From an uncultured Gammaproteobacteria bacterium (GTDB lineage: Bacteria > Pseudomonadota > Gammaproteobacteria > Steroidobacterales > GCA-2729495), in NCBI GenBank assembly GCA_937958785.1, contig CALGMY010000154.1:1-14450 (forward strand): a DNA stretch of 14,450 nt, read 5' to 3'. Under the pieces are notes generated by a model. It was given only the letters and a program-made list of their open reading frames with translations. It was not told the DNA's origin and did no database searches. Of the stretch, positions 1 through 10,676 are shown in pieces. Each line of letters begins with the position of its first letter. The first letter of the stretch is position 1. A program made the position numbers and the translations under genes.

Positions 1-514
1 GCGCTTGCCACTCGAGGTGGGGTCCGCGCAGACCGACGAGGGGCGGGTGGGCCGAATCGGCGCGACAGTCCGCCTGCCCGAGGGCCTCATCGAGGGCATG
101 CGCGCCGAAGAGCGTTACAAGCCGCTGGAGGCCGTCGCCCGGGCCACCGCCAAGACCTGGGAGATGAGTGCGCTCACCCTGCGGATGATCTGGCGCATGG
201 TCGTCGGCGACGTGTCGCCCAAGAACATCAGCGGCCCGATCAACATTGCCCAGTACGCCGGCGTGAGCGCCAGCATCGGGGCCTCGGCCTTCCTGGGCTT
301 CCTCGCCATCGTCAGCATCAGCCTCGGCGTGCTGAACCTGCTGCCGGTGCCCATGCTCGACGGGGGCCAGATCGTCTATACGCTCGCGGAGGCCCTGAAG
401 GGTGGGCCGCTGTCCGAGCGGGCCCAGCTGATCGGGCAGCAGATCGGGATCGGCTTCCTGCTGGTCCTGATGAGTTTCGCCTTCTACAACGACCTCTCGC
501 GTCTCCTCGGCTGA
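1..514 (+). CDS. rseP: RseP site-2 zinc metalloprotease, C-terminal part (5' truncated by window)
   Basis: Intramembrane protease of the inner membrane that, in the family, cuts the anti-sigma factor RseA to release sigma-E. The frame is open from base 2 and gives the last 170 residues before a TGA; E. coli RseP has about 450, so the N-terminal HExxH site and PDZ1 lie outside the window. Visible are the end of a PDZ domain (through about residue 35), a linker, then hydrophobic segments around residues 90-110 and 147-162. Between them is the family motif NLLPVPMLDGGQ, whose LDG aspartate is the second zinc ligand, followed by the family-typical KGGPLSERAQ. E. coli has H after LDGG where this has Q, a common variant. 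The gene ends 7 bases before bamA, the usual gammaproteobacterial arrangement. Identity is clear from motif and context; only the C-terminal part can be judged. Confidence 0.95.
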   Translation, partial: RLPLEVGSAQTDEGRVGRIGATVRLPEGLIEGMRAEERYKPLEAVARATAKTWEMSALTLRMIWRMVVGDVSPKNISGPINIAQYAGVSASIGASAFLGFLAIVSISLGVLNLLPVPMLDGGQIVYTLAEALKGGPLSERAQLIGQQIGIGFLLVLMSFAFYNDLSRLLG

Positions 515-521
515 ACACGCG

Positions 522-2939
522 ATGCCGCTCCGAATGCTGGGAGGACCCCGACTGCGCAGCCTGCTGGCTGGCATCCTGCTGGCCGTTGCCGCCGCCGGCC
601 CGCGGCCTGCGGTGGCCCAGCAGGAGGCGCTGGTGGTGCGGGGGATTCGCGTCGAGGGCCTGCAGCGCATCGCCGAGGGCACGGTCTTCAATTACCTGCC
701 GGTCAACATTGGCGATCGCATCGACCAGGGCCGGATCCGGGAGGCCATCCGCGCAGTCTACGGCACCGGCTTCTTCCGGGACGTGGAGATGCGCTGGGAG
801 GACGGCACGCTCGTCGTCGTCGTGGCCGAGCGTCCGTCGATCTCCGACTTCACGATCACGGGCAACAAGGACATCAAGACCGAGGACCTGGAAGAGCCGC
901 TCGCCCGCATCGGCCTGAAGAAAGGGCGCACCTTCAACCAGTCGGTCCTCGAGGAGGTCGAGCAGTCCCTGGTCGACCAGTACTTCAGCCGGGGCAAGTA
1001 CTCGGCCTCCGTGAAGGCCGAGGTCAAGGAGCTCCCCGACAACAAGGTCGACATCGCCATCACCATCAAGGAGGGCGACCGGGCCCGCATCCGCCAGATC
1101 AACATCGTCGGCAATGACAGCTTCTCCGACGAGGACCTGCTGGAGCGCTTCGAACTGCGCACCCCGAACTGGCTGTCGTTCATCCGCCAGGACGACCGCT
1201 ATTCCCGGGAAGCCCTGTCCGGCGACCTCGAGAAGCTGCGCTCGTTCTACATGGATCGCGGCTTTGCCGACTTCGGCATCGAGTCCACCCAGGTGGCCAT
1301 CTCGCCCGACAAGCGCGACATCTTCGTCACCATCAACCTCCAGGAAGGCGAGCGGTACAAGATTTCCGACGTGCGCCTCGGCGGTGAGCTCGTACTGGCG
1401 GAGGCCCAGCTGAACCCCTTCGTGCGCATCAAGCCGGGCCAGACCTACTCCCAGCAGTTGATCACCCAGAGCGCGGACCTCATCCGCCTCCGGCTTTCCG
1501 AAGAGGGCTACGCCTTCGCGACGGTCGAGCCGGTGCCGGAGCTCGACCGGGAGAAGAAGACGGCCGCCATCACGCTGTACGTGGAGCCGAAGAACCGGGT
1601 GTACGTGCGGCGAATCAACTTCAATGGCACGTCCTCGGTGAACGACGAGGTGTTCCGGCGCGAGGTGCGCCAGTTCGAGGGCGGCTATCTCTCCAACAGC
1701 CGCCTGGAGCGGTCCAAGATCCGCATCCAGCGGCTGCCCTACATCGAGAAGGTCGAGCAGACCACCAACCCGGTACCGGGTACTCCCGACCTCGTGGACC
1801 TGGACTTCGACATCACCGAGGGCCTGCCGGGCCAGTTCGGCGGCGGCGTGGGCTACTCCGAGTCCCAGAAGCTCATCCTGAACGGCAGCTTCATCCACAC
1901 GAACTTCATGGGCACCGGCAACCGGGTCCAGGCCGACATCAACACGGGGCAGTTCCGCACGGTCTACAGCTTCGCCTACACGGACCCCTATACCACCATC
2001 AACGAGGTCAGCCGTACCATCAGCGTGGCCTACCGGGATATCACCCAGTTCACTTCGGAGGCTTCCGACTTCGACACCAAGACCTGGTCGGCCTCGGTGG
2101 AGTTCAGCTACCCGCTCACCGAATTCCAGCGGCTGATCTTCGGCGGCACCTGGCAGAGCGCCGAACTGCTGTCCGACAGCTTCAGCAGCCGGCAGGCCCA
2201 GCAATGGGTGCGCAACAACGGTGACACCGAGACGTCCTTCGTGCCCAACGCCGCCATCTACACCACGGACTTCGACACCTTCGAGTTCCTGGCCGGCTGG
2301 GTGTTCGACAGCCGCAACCGGGCCCTGTTCGCCGACCGGGGCGCGCGCCATCGGCTGGTGGCCAACACCACCATCCCCGGCAGCGACGTGGAGTACTTGA
2401 CCGTCAACTACAACTTCCAGCAGTACTGGCCCCTCAGCCGCTGGGCCACCATGCTGTTCAACGTGGACCTCGGCTACGGCCAGGCTCTGGGCGACACGAC
2501 CTCCCTGCCGCCCTACAAGAACTACTTCGGGGGCGGCCCGGACACGGTCCGGGGTTTCCGGGAGAACGAGCTCGGGCCCAAGGACGACTTCGGCAACCCC
2601 TACGGCGGCGACACCCTGGTCGCCGGCCAGGCCGAGCTGCTGCTGCCCATGCCCGAGAGCTGGCAGGCCCGGGCCCGGTTTTCGCTGTTCTATGACATCG
2701 GCAACGTCTTCTCCCTGGGGGACGTGGTCTTCTATGACAGGACGGGGCTCAATCCGATCGAGTATGATTTCGACGCTGGCGAGCTGAAGCAGTCGGTCGG
2801 AATCGCCGCCCAGTGGCTGGCGCCCCTCGGCCTGTTCCGCTTCAGCTACGCGTTCCCGCTCAATGCCGAGGATGCCACCACCACCCTCTACGGCGACGAG
2901 ACGGAGCGGTTCCAGTTCTCGATCGGCGGCGCCTTCTAG
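522..2939 (+). CDS. bamA: Outer membrane protein assembly factor BamA (Omp85 family)
   Basis: Central subunit of the BAM complex, which folds and inserts beta-barrel proteins into the outer membrane. 805 residues (E. coli about 810). A signal peptide is visible: Arg at 4, 10 and 12, a hydrophobic run from about 14 to 25, and likely cleavage after AVA at residue 32. Five POTRA domains follow at roughly 35-101, 102-183, 184-274, 275-355 and 356-430, each starting with a strand like VRGIRVEGL, FTITGNKDI or RQINIVGND. The barrel fills the rest, with NFMGTGNRV near its start, the lid-loop VRGF motif at residues 676-679, and a C-terminal Phe typical of outer-membrane barrels. The ATG lies 7 bases after the rseP stop with no good Shine-Dalgarno; an in-frame ATG at 534 would also leave a usable signal peptide. 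A GC hairpin spans the stop codon. Identification is secure. Confidence 0.98.
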   Translation: MPLRMLGGPRLRSLLAGILLAVAAAGPRPAVAQQEALVVRGIRVEGLQRIAEGTVFNYLPVNIGDRIDQGRIREAIRAVYGTGFFRDVEMRWEDGTLVVVVAERPSISDFTITGNKDIKTEDLEEPLARIGLKKGRTFNQSVLEEVEQSLVDQYFSRGKYSASVKAEVKELPDNKVDIAITIKEGDRARIRQINIVGNDSFSDEDLLERFELRTPNWLSFIRQDDRYSREALSGDLEKLRSFYMDRGFADFGIESTQVAISPDKRDIFVTINLQEGERYKISDVRLGGELVLAEAQLNPFVRIKPGQTYSQQLITQSADLIRLRLSEEGYAFATVEPVPELDREKKTAAITLYVEPKNRVYVRRINFNGTSSVNDEVFRREVRQFEGGYLSNSRLERSKIRIQRLPYIEKVEQTTNPVPGTPDLVDLDFDITEGLPGQFGGGVGYSESQKLILNGSFIHTNFMGTGNRVQADINTGQFRTVYSFAYTDPYTTINEVSRTISVAYRDITQFTSEASDFDTKTWSASVEFSYPLTEFQRLIFGGTWQSAELLSDSFSSRQAQQWVRNNGDTETSFVPNAAIYTTDFDTFEFLAGWVFDSRNRALFADRGARHRLVANTTIPGSDVEYLTVNYNFQQYWPLSRWATMLFNVDLGYGQALGDTTSLPPYKNYFGGGPDTVRGFRENELGPKDDFGNPYGGDTLVAGQAELLLPMPESWQARARFSLFYDIGNVFSLGDVVFYDRTGLNPIEYDFDAGELKQSVGIAAQWLAPLGLFRFSYAFPLNAEDATTTLYGDETERFQFSIGGAF

Positions 2940-2944
2940 GCGCC
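2928..2944 (+). repeat. Perfect inverted repeat across the bamA stop codon
   Basis: GGCGCC (2928-2933), loop TTCTA, GGCGCC (2939-2944). In RNA this gives a six-base-pair, all-GC stem with a five-base loop that contains most of the TAG stop. No T-run follows, so it is not a standard intrinsic terminator. It sits in the 32-base bamA-skp gap and could affect mRNA stability or coupling. It could also be chance, since GGCGCC is self-complementary and common in GC-rich DNA. Confidence 0.45.
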
Positions 2945-2971
2945 ACCCCACCAACGTCCGAACCCAGGAAG

Positions 2972-3514
2972 ATGCCCACCGTGTACCCGCTCACCCGACT
3001 CCTGTCCGTAGTCGCCCTCGCCGCGCTTGCGCTGCCGCCGGTGGCCCTGGCCCAGGTCAAGCCCCTCAAGATTGCCTTCGTGAACGTCCAGCGCCTGCTC
3101 ATCGAGTCCCCCCAGGCGAACGCCGCCAACCGGGCCCTGGAGAACGAGTTCGCGCCCCGCCAGCGGGACCTGCAGGCCAAGCAGACCGCCTTCAAGGCCC
3201 GTGCCGACAAGTTCCAGAAGGACGCTGCCGTCATGGGCGCTGACGAACGGCGCAACACGGAGAACGAGCTCCGCAAGGATGAACGCGAGTTGCAGCGGCA
3301 GATCGAGGAGCTCCGCGAGGACCTCAATAACCGCAAGAACGAGGAACTCGGCAAGCTCCGGGTGAACGTGCTCCGCCAGATCGACAGCTTCGCCAAGCAG
3401 GGCGGCTATGACCTGATCGTCACCGACGCGCTGTACGTGAGCCCGGCGCTCGATGTCACGGGCCAGGTGCTGCAGGGCCTCTCGGGCGGCGCGGCGCCCA
3501 AGGCAAGCCCGTAG
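2972..3514 (+). CDS. skp: Periplasmic chaperone Skp (OmpH family)
   Basis: Holds unfolded outer-membrane proteins in the periplasm and delivers them to BAM; the family forms a jellyfish-shaped trimer. 180 residues from ATG 2972 (E. coli precursor 161). The signal peptide has a hydrophobic stretch at about 10-24 and a likely cleavage site ALA|Q after residue 27. The mature N-terminus has the family signature KIAFVNVQRLL. A long charged, heptad-like helical arm from about residue 55 to 130 (ELQRQIEELREDLNNRKNEE) forms the tentacles, and the C-terminal strand GGYDLIVTDALYVSPALDVT closes the body. The Shine-Dalgarno-like AGGAAG (2966-2971) directly touches ATG 2972 but lies 9 bases before GTG 2981, so translation may begin at the GTG three codons later; the signal peptide is intact either way. 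Its place between bamA and lpxD is standard. Confidence 0.93.
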   Translation: MPTVYPLTRLLSVVALAALALPPVALAQVKPLKIAFVNVQRLLIESPQANAANRALENEFAPRQRDLQAKQTAFKARADKFQKDAAVMGADERRNTENELRKDERELQRQIEELREDLNNRKNEELGKLRVNVLRQIDSFAKQGGYDLIVTDALYVSPALDVTGQVLQGLSGGAAPKASP

Positions 3515-3533
3515 ATGCCGGTTACCTGACGAC

Positions 3534-4598
3534 ATGGGTGTCAGCCTGGGTCTCCTCGCCGTCCGGCATGGCTGCGAGCTGCGGGGCGACCCGGACACCC
3601 TGGTCGAGCGCGTCGCCACCCTGGCCGGTGCCGACGGCCGCTCCCTGAGCTTCCTGGCCAACCCGGCCTACCGGGCCCAGCTGGCCACCACCCGGGCGGC
3701 CGCCGTCATCCTGTCCCCGGCCGATGCCGCATCCTGCCCGGTGGCGGCCCTGGTCACCCGGGACCCGTACGCGACCTACGCACGCATTGCCGGCGAGCTC
3801 CATCCCTCACCCGTGCCCCGGCCCGGCATGCACCCGTCCGCTGTCATCGATCCGGCCGCGCAGGTGCCGGCGAGCTGCGAAGTCGGACCCGGCGTCGTCG
3901 TTGGCCCCGGCGTCGTGCTCGGCGAGCGCGTGGTGGTGGGTGCCCGGTCGGTACTGGGCGCCGGGGTCACGGTGGGCGAGGGTACCCGCCTCCTGCCCGG
4001 CGTCGTGGTCTACCCGGGGGTGCGTCTCGGCGCGCGCTGCATCCTCCACGCGGGCGTGGTGGTCGGCTCCGACGGTTTTGGCTTCGCGCGCGAACGCAGC
4101 GGCAGCTACGTCAAGGTTCCCCAGGTCGGCGGCGTCACCGTCGGGGACGATGTGGAGATTGGCGCCAATACCACCATCGACCGGGGCGCCATCGACGACA
4201 CCATCATCGGCAACGGGGTCAAGCTCGATAACCAGGTGCAGGTCGGGCACAATGTCCGTATCGGCGAGCACACCGTCATCGCGGCCCAGACGGGCATCGC
4301 GGGCAGTGCCACCATCGGCGCCCGCTGCACGGTCGGTGGCAAGGCGGGCTTCGCCGGCCACATCGTCGTTGCCGACGACGTGGTGATTGGCGGCGGCACC
4401 AGCGTGACGGGCTCCATCCGCACGCCGGGCGTCTACGCCGGTGGCGGCACGCCGGCCGACGAGTTGCCGCGCTGGCGCCGCAACATGGCTCGCTTCAGCC
4501 AGCTCGACGAGCTCGCCAAGCGGGTGCGCAACCTGGAGAGGCGCCTCGTCGCCCTGCTTGATTCCAACCCGCCACCGCCCGGATCATCCGCATCGTGA
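3534..4598 (+). CDS. lpxD: UDP-3-O-(3-hydroxyacyl)glucosamine N-acyltransferase LpxD
   Basis: Third enzyme of lipid A synthesis: transfers an (R)-3-hydroxyacyl chain from acyl-ACP to the 2-amino group of UDP-3-O-acyl-glucosamine, in the cytoplasm. 354 residues (E. coli 341). An N-terminal uridine-binding domain spans about 1-97 (includes LSFLANPAYRAQL). A left-handed beta-helix of hexapeptide repeats follows from about 98 to 315 (GPGVVVGPGVVLGERVVVG and so on). A C-terminal helix includes ELAKRVRNLERRL. The catalytic histidine is H239 in VQVGHNVRIG, the same number as in E. coli, and a second conserved histidine is H277 in FAGH. Start at ATG 3534, 19 bases after the skp stop, because the reading starts at the conserved N-terminus; a longer frame from 3453 would overlap skp and add unconserved Arg-rich residues. 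No clear Shine-Dalgarno. Its stop overlaps the lpxA start; the usual intervening fabZ is missing. Confidence 0.96.
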   Translation: MGVSLGLLAVRHGCELRGDPDTLVERVATLAGADGRSLSFLANPAYRAQLATTRAAAVILSPADAASCPVAALVTRDPYATYARIAGELHPSPVPRPGMHPSAVIDPAAQVPASCEVGPGVVVGPGVVLGERVVVGARSVLGAGVTVGEGTRLLPGVVVYPGVRLGARCILHAGVVVGSDGFGFARERSGSYVKVPQVGGVTVGDDVEIGANTTIDRGAIDDTIIGNGVKLDNQVQVGHNVRIGEHTVIAAQTGIAGSATIGARCTVGGKAGFAGHIVVADDVVIGGGTSVTGSIRTPGVYAGGGTPADELPRWRRNMARFSQLDELAKRVRNLERRLVALLDSNPPPPGSSAS

Positions 4599-5371
4599 CC
4601 AGCATCCATGCCACCGCCATCCTGGACCCCGGCGCCGAGCTGGACGAGGGCGTCGTCGTCGGGCCCTATGCCGTCATCGGCGCGGGCGTGCGCATCGGCA
4701 GCGGTACCAGCATCGGTGCCCACGCGGTCGTGAAGGGCCCGACCGTCATCGGCCGGGACAACCGCATCTTCCAGTTCGCCTCGATCGGCGAGGATCCCCA
4801 GGACAAGAAGTACCGGGGCGAGCCGACCCGACTCGTGATCGGCGACCGGAACAATTTTCGCGAGTTCTGCACGATCAACCGGGGCACGTCCCAGGACCAG
4901 GGCGTCACCAGCATCGGCAATGACAACTGGATCATGTCCTACGTCCACGTTGCCCATGACTGCGTCGTCGGCAACGACGTCATCTTCTCGAACAACGCCA
5001 CGCTGGCCGGCCACGTCCATGTCGGCGACCACGTGATCTGCAGCGGCTTCTCGGCCATCCACCAGTTTTGCCGCATTGGGGCCCACGCGTTCCTCGGCGG
5101 CTTCGCGGCCGTGACCCGCGACGTGCCGCCCTACGTCATGGTCGCGGGGCAGCCTACGGCGCCGCACGGGATCAACAGCGAGGGCCTCAAGCGCCGGGGG
5201 TTCACGCCGGACCAGCTGCGCAACCTCAAGGAGGCCTACCGCATCCTGTACCGGGAACAACTCCAGCTCGCCGAGGCCCGCGAACGCATCGCGGCCCTGG
5301 CCGCCACGGCCCCCGAGCTGCGGATCCTCGTCGAATTCATCGACAAGTCCGAGCGCAGCCTGATCCGCTGA
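4595..5371 (+). CDS. lpxA: UDP-N-acetylglucosamine O-acyltransferase LpxA
   Basis: First enzyme of lipid A synthesis: moves (R)-3-hydroxyacyl from ACP to the 3-OH of UDP-GlcNAc; a cytoplasmic homotrimer in the family. 258 residues (E. coli 262). Hexapeptide-repeat beta-helix from about residue 4 to 185, then an alpha-helical C-terminus with the family block GLKRRGFTPDQL. The catalytic base is H121 in HVAHDC, matching E. coli H125, with NNATLAGH following. QFASIGEDPQDKKYRGEPT is the typical substrate-site segment. At the acyl-length ruler position (E. coli G173) this protein has G169 in FLGGF. Starts at GTG 4595, overlapping the lpxD TGA as GTGA, so it is probably translated by coupling; only a weak GGAT lies 10 bases upstream. 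The nearest upstream gene is lpxD, not fabZ. Confidence 0.97.
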   Translation: MTSIHATAILDPGAELDEGVVVGPYAVIGAGVRIGSGTSIGAHAVVKGPTVIGRDNRIFQFASIGEDPQDKKYRGEPTRLVIGDRNNFREFCTINRGTSQDQGVTSIGNDNWIMSYVHVAHDCVVGNDVIFSNNATLAGHVHVGDHVICSGFSAIHQFCRIGAHAFLGGFAAVTRDVPPYVMVAGQPTAPHGINSEGLKRRGFTPDQLRNLKEAYRILYREQLQLAEARERIAALAATAPELRILVEFIDKSERSLIR

Positions 5372-5375
5372 CGGC

Positions 5376-6515
5376 ATGGCGCGCATCGCCATCGTCGCCG
5401 GCGAGGTCTCGGGTGACCGGCTCGGGGCCGGGCTGATCGCCGCCATCCGCGCCCGCCGGCCCGATGTCACCTTCACGGGCATCGCGGGGCCCGCCATGCG
5501 CGCCGCCGGCTGCGATGTGCTCGCCGCCAGCGAGGACCTGGCCGTGATGGGCCTCGCCGAGGTCGTGCGCCACCTGCCCCGGATCCGCCGCATCATGCGG
5601 ACCCTCGAGGCGCACCTGGCCAGGGATCCCCCGGACCTCTACGTGGGCATCGACGCCCCGGACTTCAACCTGCGGGTCGAGCGCCGGGTACGCGCGGCCG
5701 GGCTGCGTACCGTGCAGTACGTCTCCCCCTCGGTGTGGGCCTGGCGCCAGGGGCGGGTACACGTGCTCCGGGCCGCCTGCGACCACGTGCTTTGCCTGCT
5801 GCCCTTCGAGGCGGAGTTCCTGGCCCGCCACGGCGTTCCCGCCACCTTCGTCGGTCACCCGCTCGCCGACGAGCTGCCGGCCTCGCCGCCCGTGGACGAG
5901 GCCCGGCGCGCCCTGGGGCTCGCGAGCACGGGCCCGGTGCTTGCGGTCCTGCCCGGCAGCCGGGCCGGCGAACTGCGCCGGCTGGGACCCGTGTTCGCCG
6001 CCACCGTCGACTGGCTGGCCGCCCGTGTCCCCGGCCTCGCTGCGGTGCTGCCCCTCGCGACGCCCGCCCTGAAGCAGGAGTTCGGCAGCCTGTTCGGCCC
6101 GGCTGTCCGGCTGCTGGACGGTCAGGCCCCTGCCGCCATGGCGGCCGCGGACGTGGTGCTGCTCGCGTCCGGCACTGCCACCCTGGAGGCCATGCTGATC
6201 AACCGCCCCATGGTGGTGGCCTACCGGCTGGCCCCCCTCACCTACGGCGTCCTGAAGGCGCTGCGCCTCGTCCGCGTCGGCCACTTTGCCCTGCCCAACC
6301 TGCTGGCCGGGGAACGGCTGGTCCCCGAGTTGCTCCAGGACGCCGTCACCGTGGAAAACCTGGGGACGGAGGTCCTGCGCTGGCTCGGGTCGCCGGCCGC
6401 CCGGCTGGACCTGGCGGCCCGGTTCACCGCGCTGGGCGGGCAGTTGCGCCGCCGGGCCAGTGACCGGGCGGCCGAAGTGGTGCTGGGCCTGCTGCCGGCT
6501 TCGTATAATCGCTGA
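5376..6515 (+). CDS. lpxB: Lipid-A-disaccharide synthase LpxB
   Basis: Membrane-associated GT19 glycosyltransferase that joins UDP-2,3-diacylglucosamine and lipid X into the tetra-acyl disaccharide of lipid A, releasing UDP. 379 residues (E. coli 382). Family motifs in order: AGEVSGDRLGAGL at 8-20, DLAVMGLAEV around 54-63, GIDAPDFN at 91-98 with D93 matching the essential E. coli D98, YVSPSVWAWRQ at 115-125, VLPGSRAGEL at 191-200 with R196 matching E. coli R201, then LASGTATLEAML and LPNLLAGERLVPELLQ. The ATG lies 4 bases after the lpxA stop with no good Shine-Dalgarno, so coupling is likely. The last sense codons read TCG TAT AAT CGC and contain a perfect TATAAT; TAT and AAT are unusual choices in a gene that mostly uses G/C-ending codons. 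No membrane helix is evident; association is peripheral in the family. Confidence 0.97.
   Translation: MARIAIVAGEVSGDRLGAGLIAAIRARRPDVTFTGIAGPAMRAAGCDVLAASEDLAVMGLAEVVRHLPRIRRIMRTLEAHLARDPPDLYVGIDAPDFNLRVERRVRAAGLRTVQYVSPSVWAWRQGRVHVLRAACDHVLCLLPFEAEFLARHGVPATFVGHPLADELPASPPVDEARRALGLASTGPVLAVLPGSRAGELRRLGPVFAATVDWLAARVPGLAAVLPLATPALKQEFGSLFGPAVRLLDGQAPAAMAAADVVLLASGTATLEAMLINRPMVVAYRLAPLTYGVLKALRLVRVGHFALPNLLAGERLVPELLQDAVTVENLGTEVLRWLGSPAARLDLAARFTALGGQLRRRASDRAAEVVLGLLPASYNR
6504..6509 (+). promoter_or_regulatory. Candidate internal -10 box (TATAAT) for rnhB-dnaE-accA
   Basis: Perfect sigma-70 -10 hexamer within the last codons of lpxB, made of two AT-ending codons that stand out in this GC-rich gene. 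A start about seven bases downstream would fall at about 6516, just after the lpxB stop and some 30 bases before rnhB. The -35 region is poor: at 16-18-base spacing the hexamers match TTGACA in at most two of six positions, and there is no TGn extension. An activator or an unusual sigma factor would be needed for strong use. Confidence 0.35.
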
Positions 6516-6546
6516 CCCTTCCCTGAGTTGCAGGCTCCCCGCCGAC

Positions 6547-7157
6547 ATGCACACCGCCGGTAATGTCATCGCAGGTATCGACGAAGCGGGGCGGGGACCG
6601 CTCGCGGGCCCGGTCGTCGCCGCCGTCGTCGTGCTCGGCGCCGGCCAGTCGATCGCGGGCGTCCGGGACTCCAAGCTGATGACGCCGGGCCAGCGCGCCG
6701 CGGCTGCCCGCCGCATCCGCGCCGAGGCCCTCGCCTGGGCCATTGGCGAGGCCAGTCGCGAGGAAATCGACGACATCAACATCCTCCAGGCCACGCTGCT
6801 CGCCATGCAGCGGGCCTTCGCCGGGTTGGCCGTGCCGCCGCCCGCGGTCGAGGTCGATGGCAACCGGGCGCCCGTGCTGCCGGGATACACCGGGCGCATC
6901 GCGACGGTCGTGGAGGGCGACCGGCTGCGGCCGGCTATCGCTGCCGCGTCGGTCCTCGCCAAGGTGCACCGGGACGCCATCATGGATGACCTGGATGCGC
7001 GTTACCCGGGCTACGGGTTCCTCCAGCACCGGGGCTACGGGACGGCAGCCCATCGGGCCGCACTCGCGTCCCTCGGTCCGTGCCCCGAGCACCGGCGCAG
7101 CTTCGCGCCGGTGCGGGCCCTGGTCTCGGTCACCCTGCAGGACGCGGAGGCCCGGGC

Positions 7158-7161
<4 letters not shown>
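6547..7161 (+). CDS. rnhB: Ribonuclease HII
   Basis: Cleaves RNA in RNA-DNA hybrids and nicks at single ribonucleotides misincorporated in DNA, starting ribonucleotide excision repair. 204 residues (E. coli 198). The four catalytic acids are present: D12 and E13 in AGIDEAGRGPLAGPV, D104 in VDGNR, and D125 in VEGDRLRP, matching E. coli D16, E17, D108 and D126. Also seen are DSKL at 41-44 (E. coli DSKK), NILQATLLAMQRA, AAASVLAKVHRD and YGFLQHRGYGTAAH. ATG 6547 starts just ahead of the conserved first strand; the frame is open further upstream but holds no ATG, GTG or TTG between the lpxB stop and this ATG. No strong Shine-Dalgarno. Its stop overlaps the dnaE start, linking a ribonucleotide-repair enzyme with the polymerase whose errors it corrects, as in many gammaproteobacteria. 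Confidence 0.96.
7146..7150 (+). promoter_or_regulatory. Shine-Dalgarno GGAGG for dnaE
   Basis: GGAGG, inside the end of rnhB, lies 7 bases before ATG 7158. It is the strongest ribosome-binding site in the window and fixes the dnaE start at 7158, not at an in-frame upstream codon. Confidence 0.8.
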
Positions 7162-10664
<3,503 letters not shown>

Positions 10665-10665
10665 T

Positions 10666-10672
10666 AAGGTGA
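10666..10672 (+). promoter_or_regulatory. Shine-Dalgarno AAGGTGA for accA
   Basis: AAGGTGA overlaps the second of the tandem dnaE stop codons (TAG TAA) and ends 4 bases before ATG 10677. It supports that start for accA and independent ribosome loading despite the 12-base intergenic gap. Confidence 0.7.
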
Positions 10673-10676
10673 CGGG

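Noticed and set aside
2734..2768. ATGACA and TATGAT in the bamA 3' end as a promoter for skp
   Set aside because: Each hexamer matches in five of six positions, but the spacer is 23 bases, too long for sigma-70, and no better -35 lies at 16-18 bases.
318..2954. 878-codon open frame on the - strand opposite bamA
   Set aside because: It mirrors bamA in a fixed antisense frame, as expected when G/C-ending codons keep stops out of the opposite strand. Its translation is low-complexity (rich in V, A, G, L, E), lacks recognisable domains and shows no independent ribosome site.
3453..3533. Longer LpxD starting at ATG 3453
   Set aside because: The added 27 residues overlap skp, are Arg/Ala-rich and are not part of known LpxD N-termini; ATG 3534 gives the normal length and places the catalytic His at 239.
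3870..4060. Repetitive GTCGTCGT/GGCGTCGTGG-like stretch as a DNA repeat array
   Set aside because: The repetition follows the six-residue periodicity of the LpxD beta-helix (V-x-G-x-x-x type repeats) and is explained by the protein.
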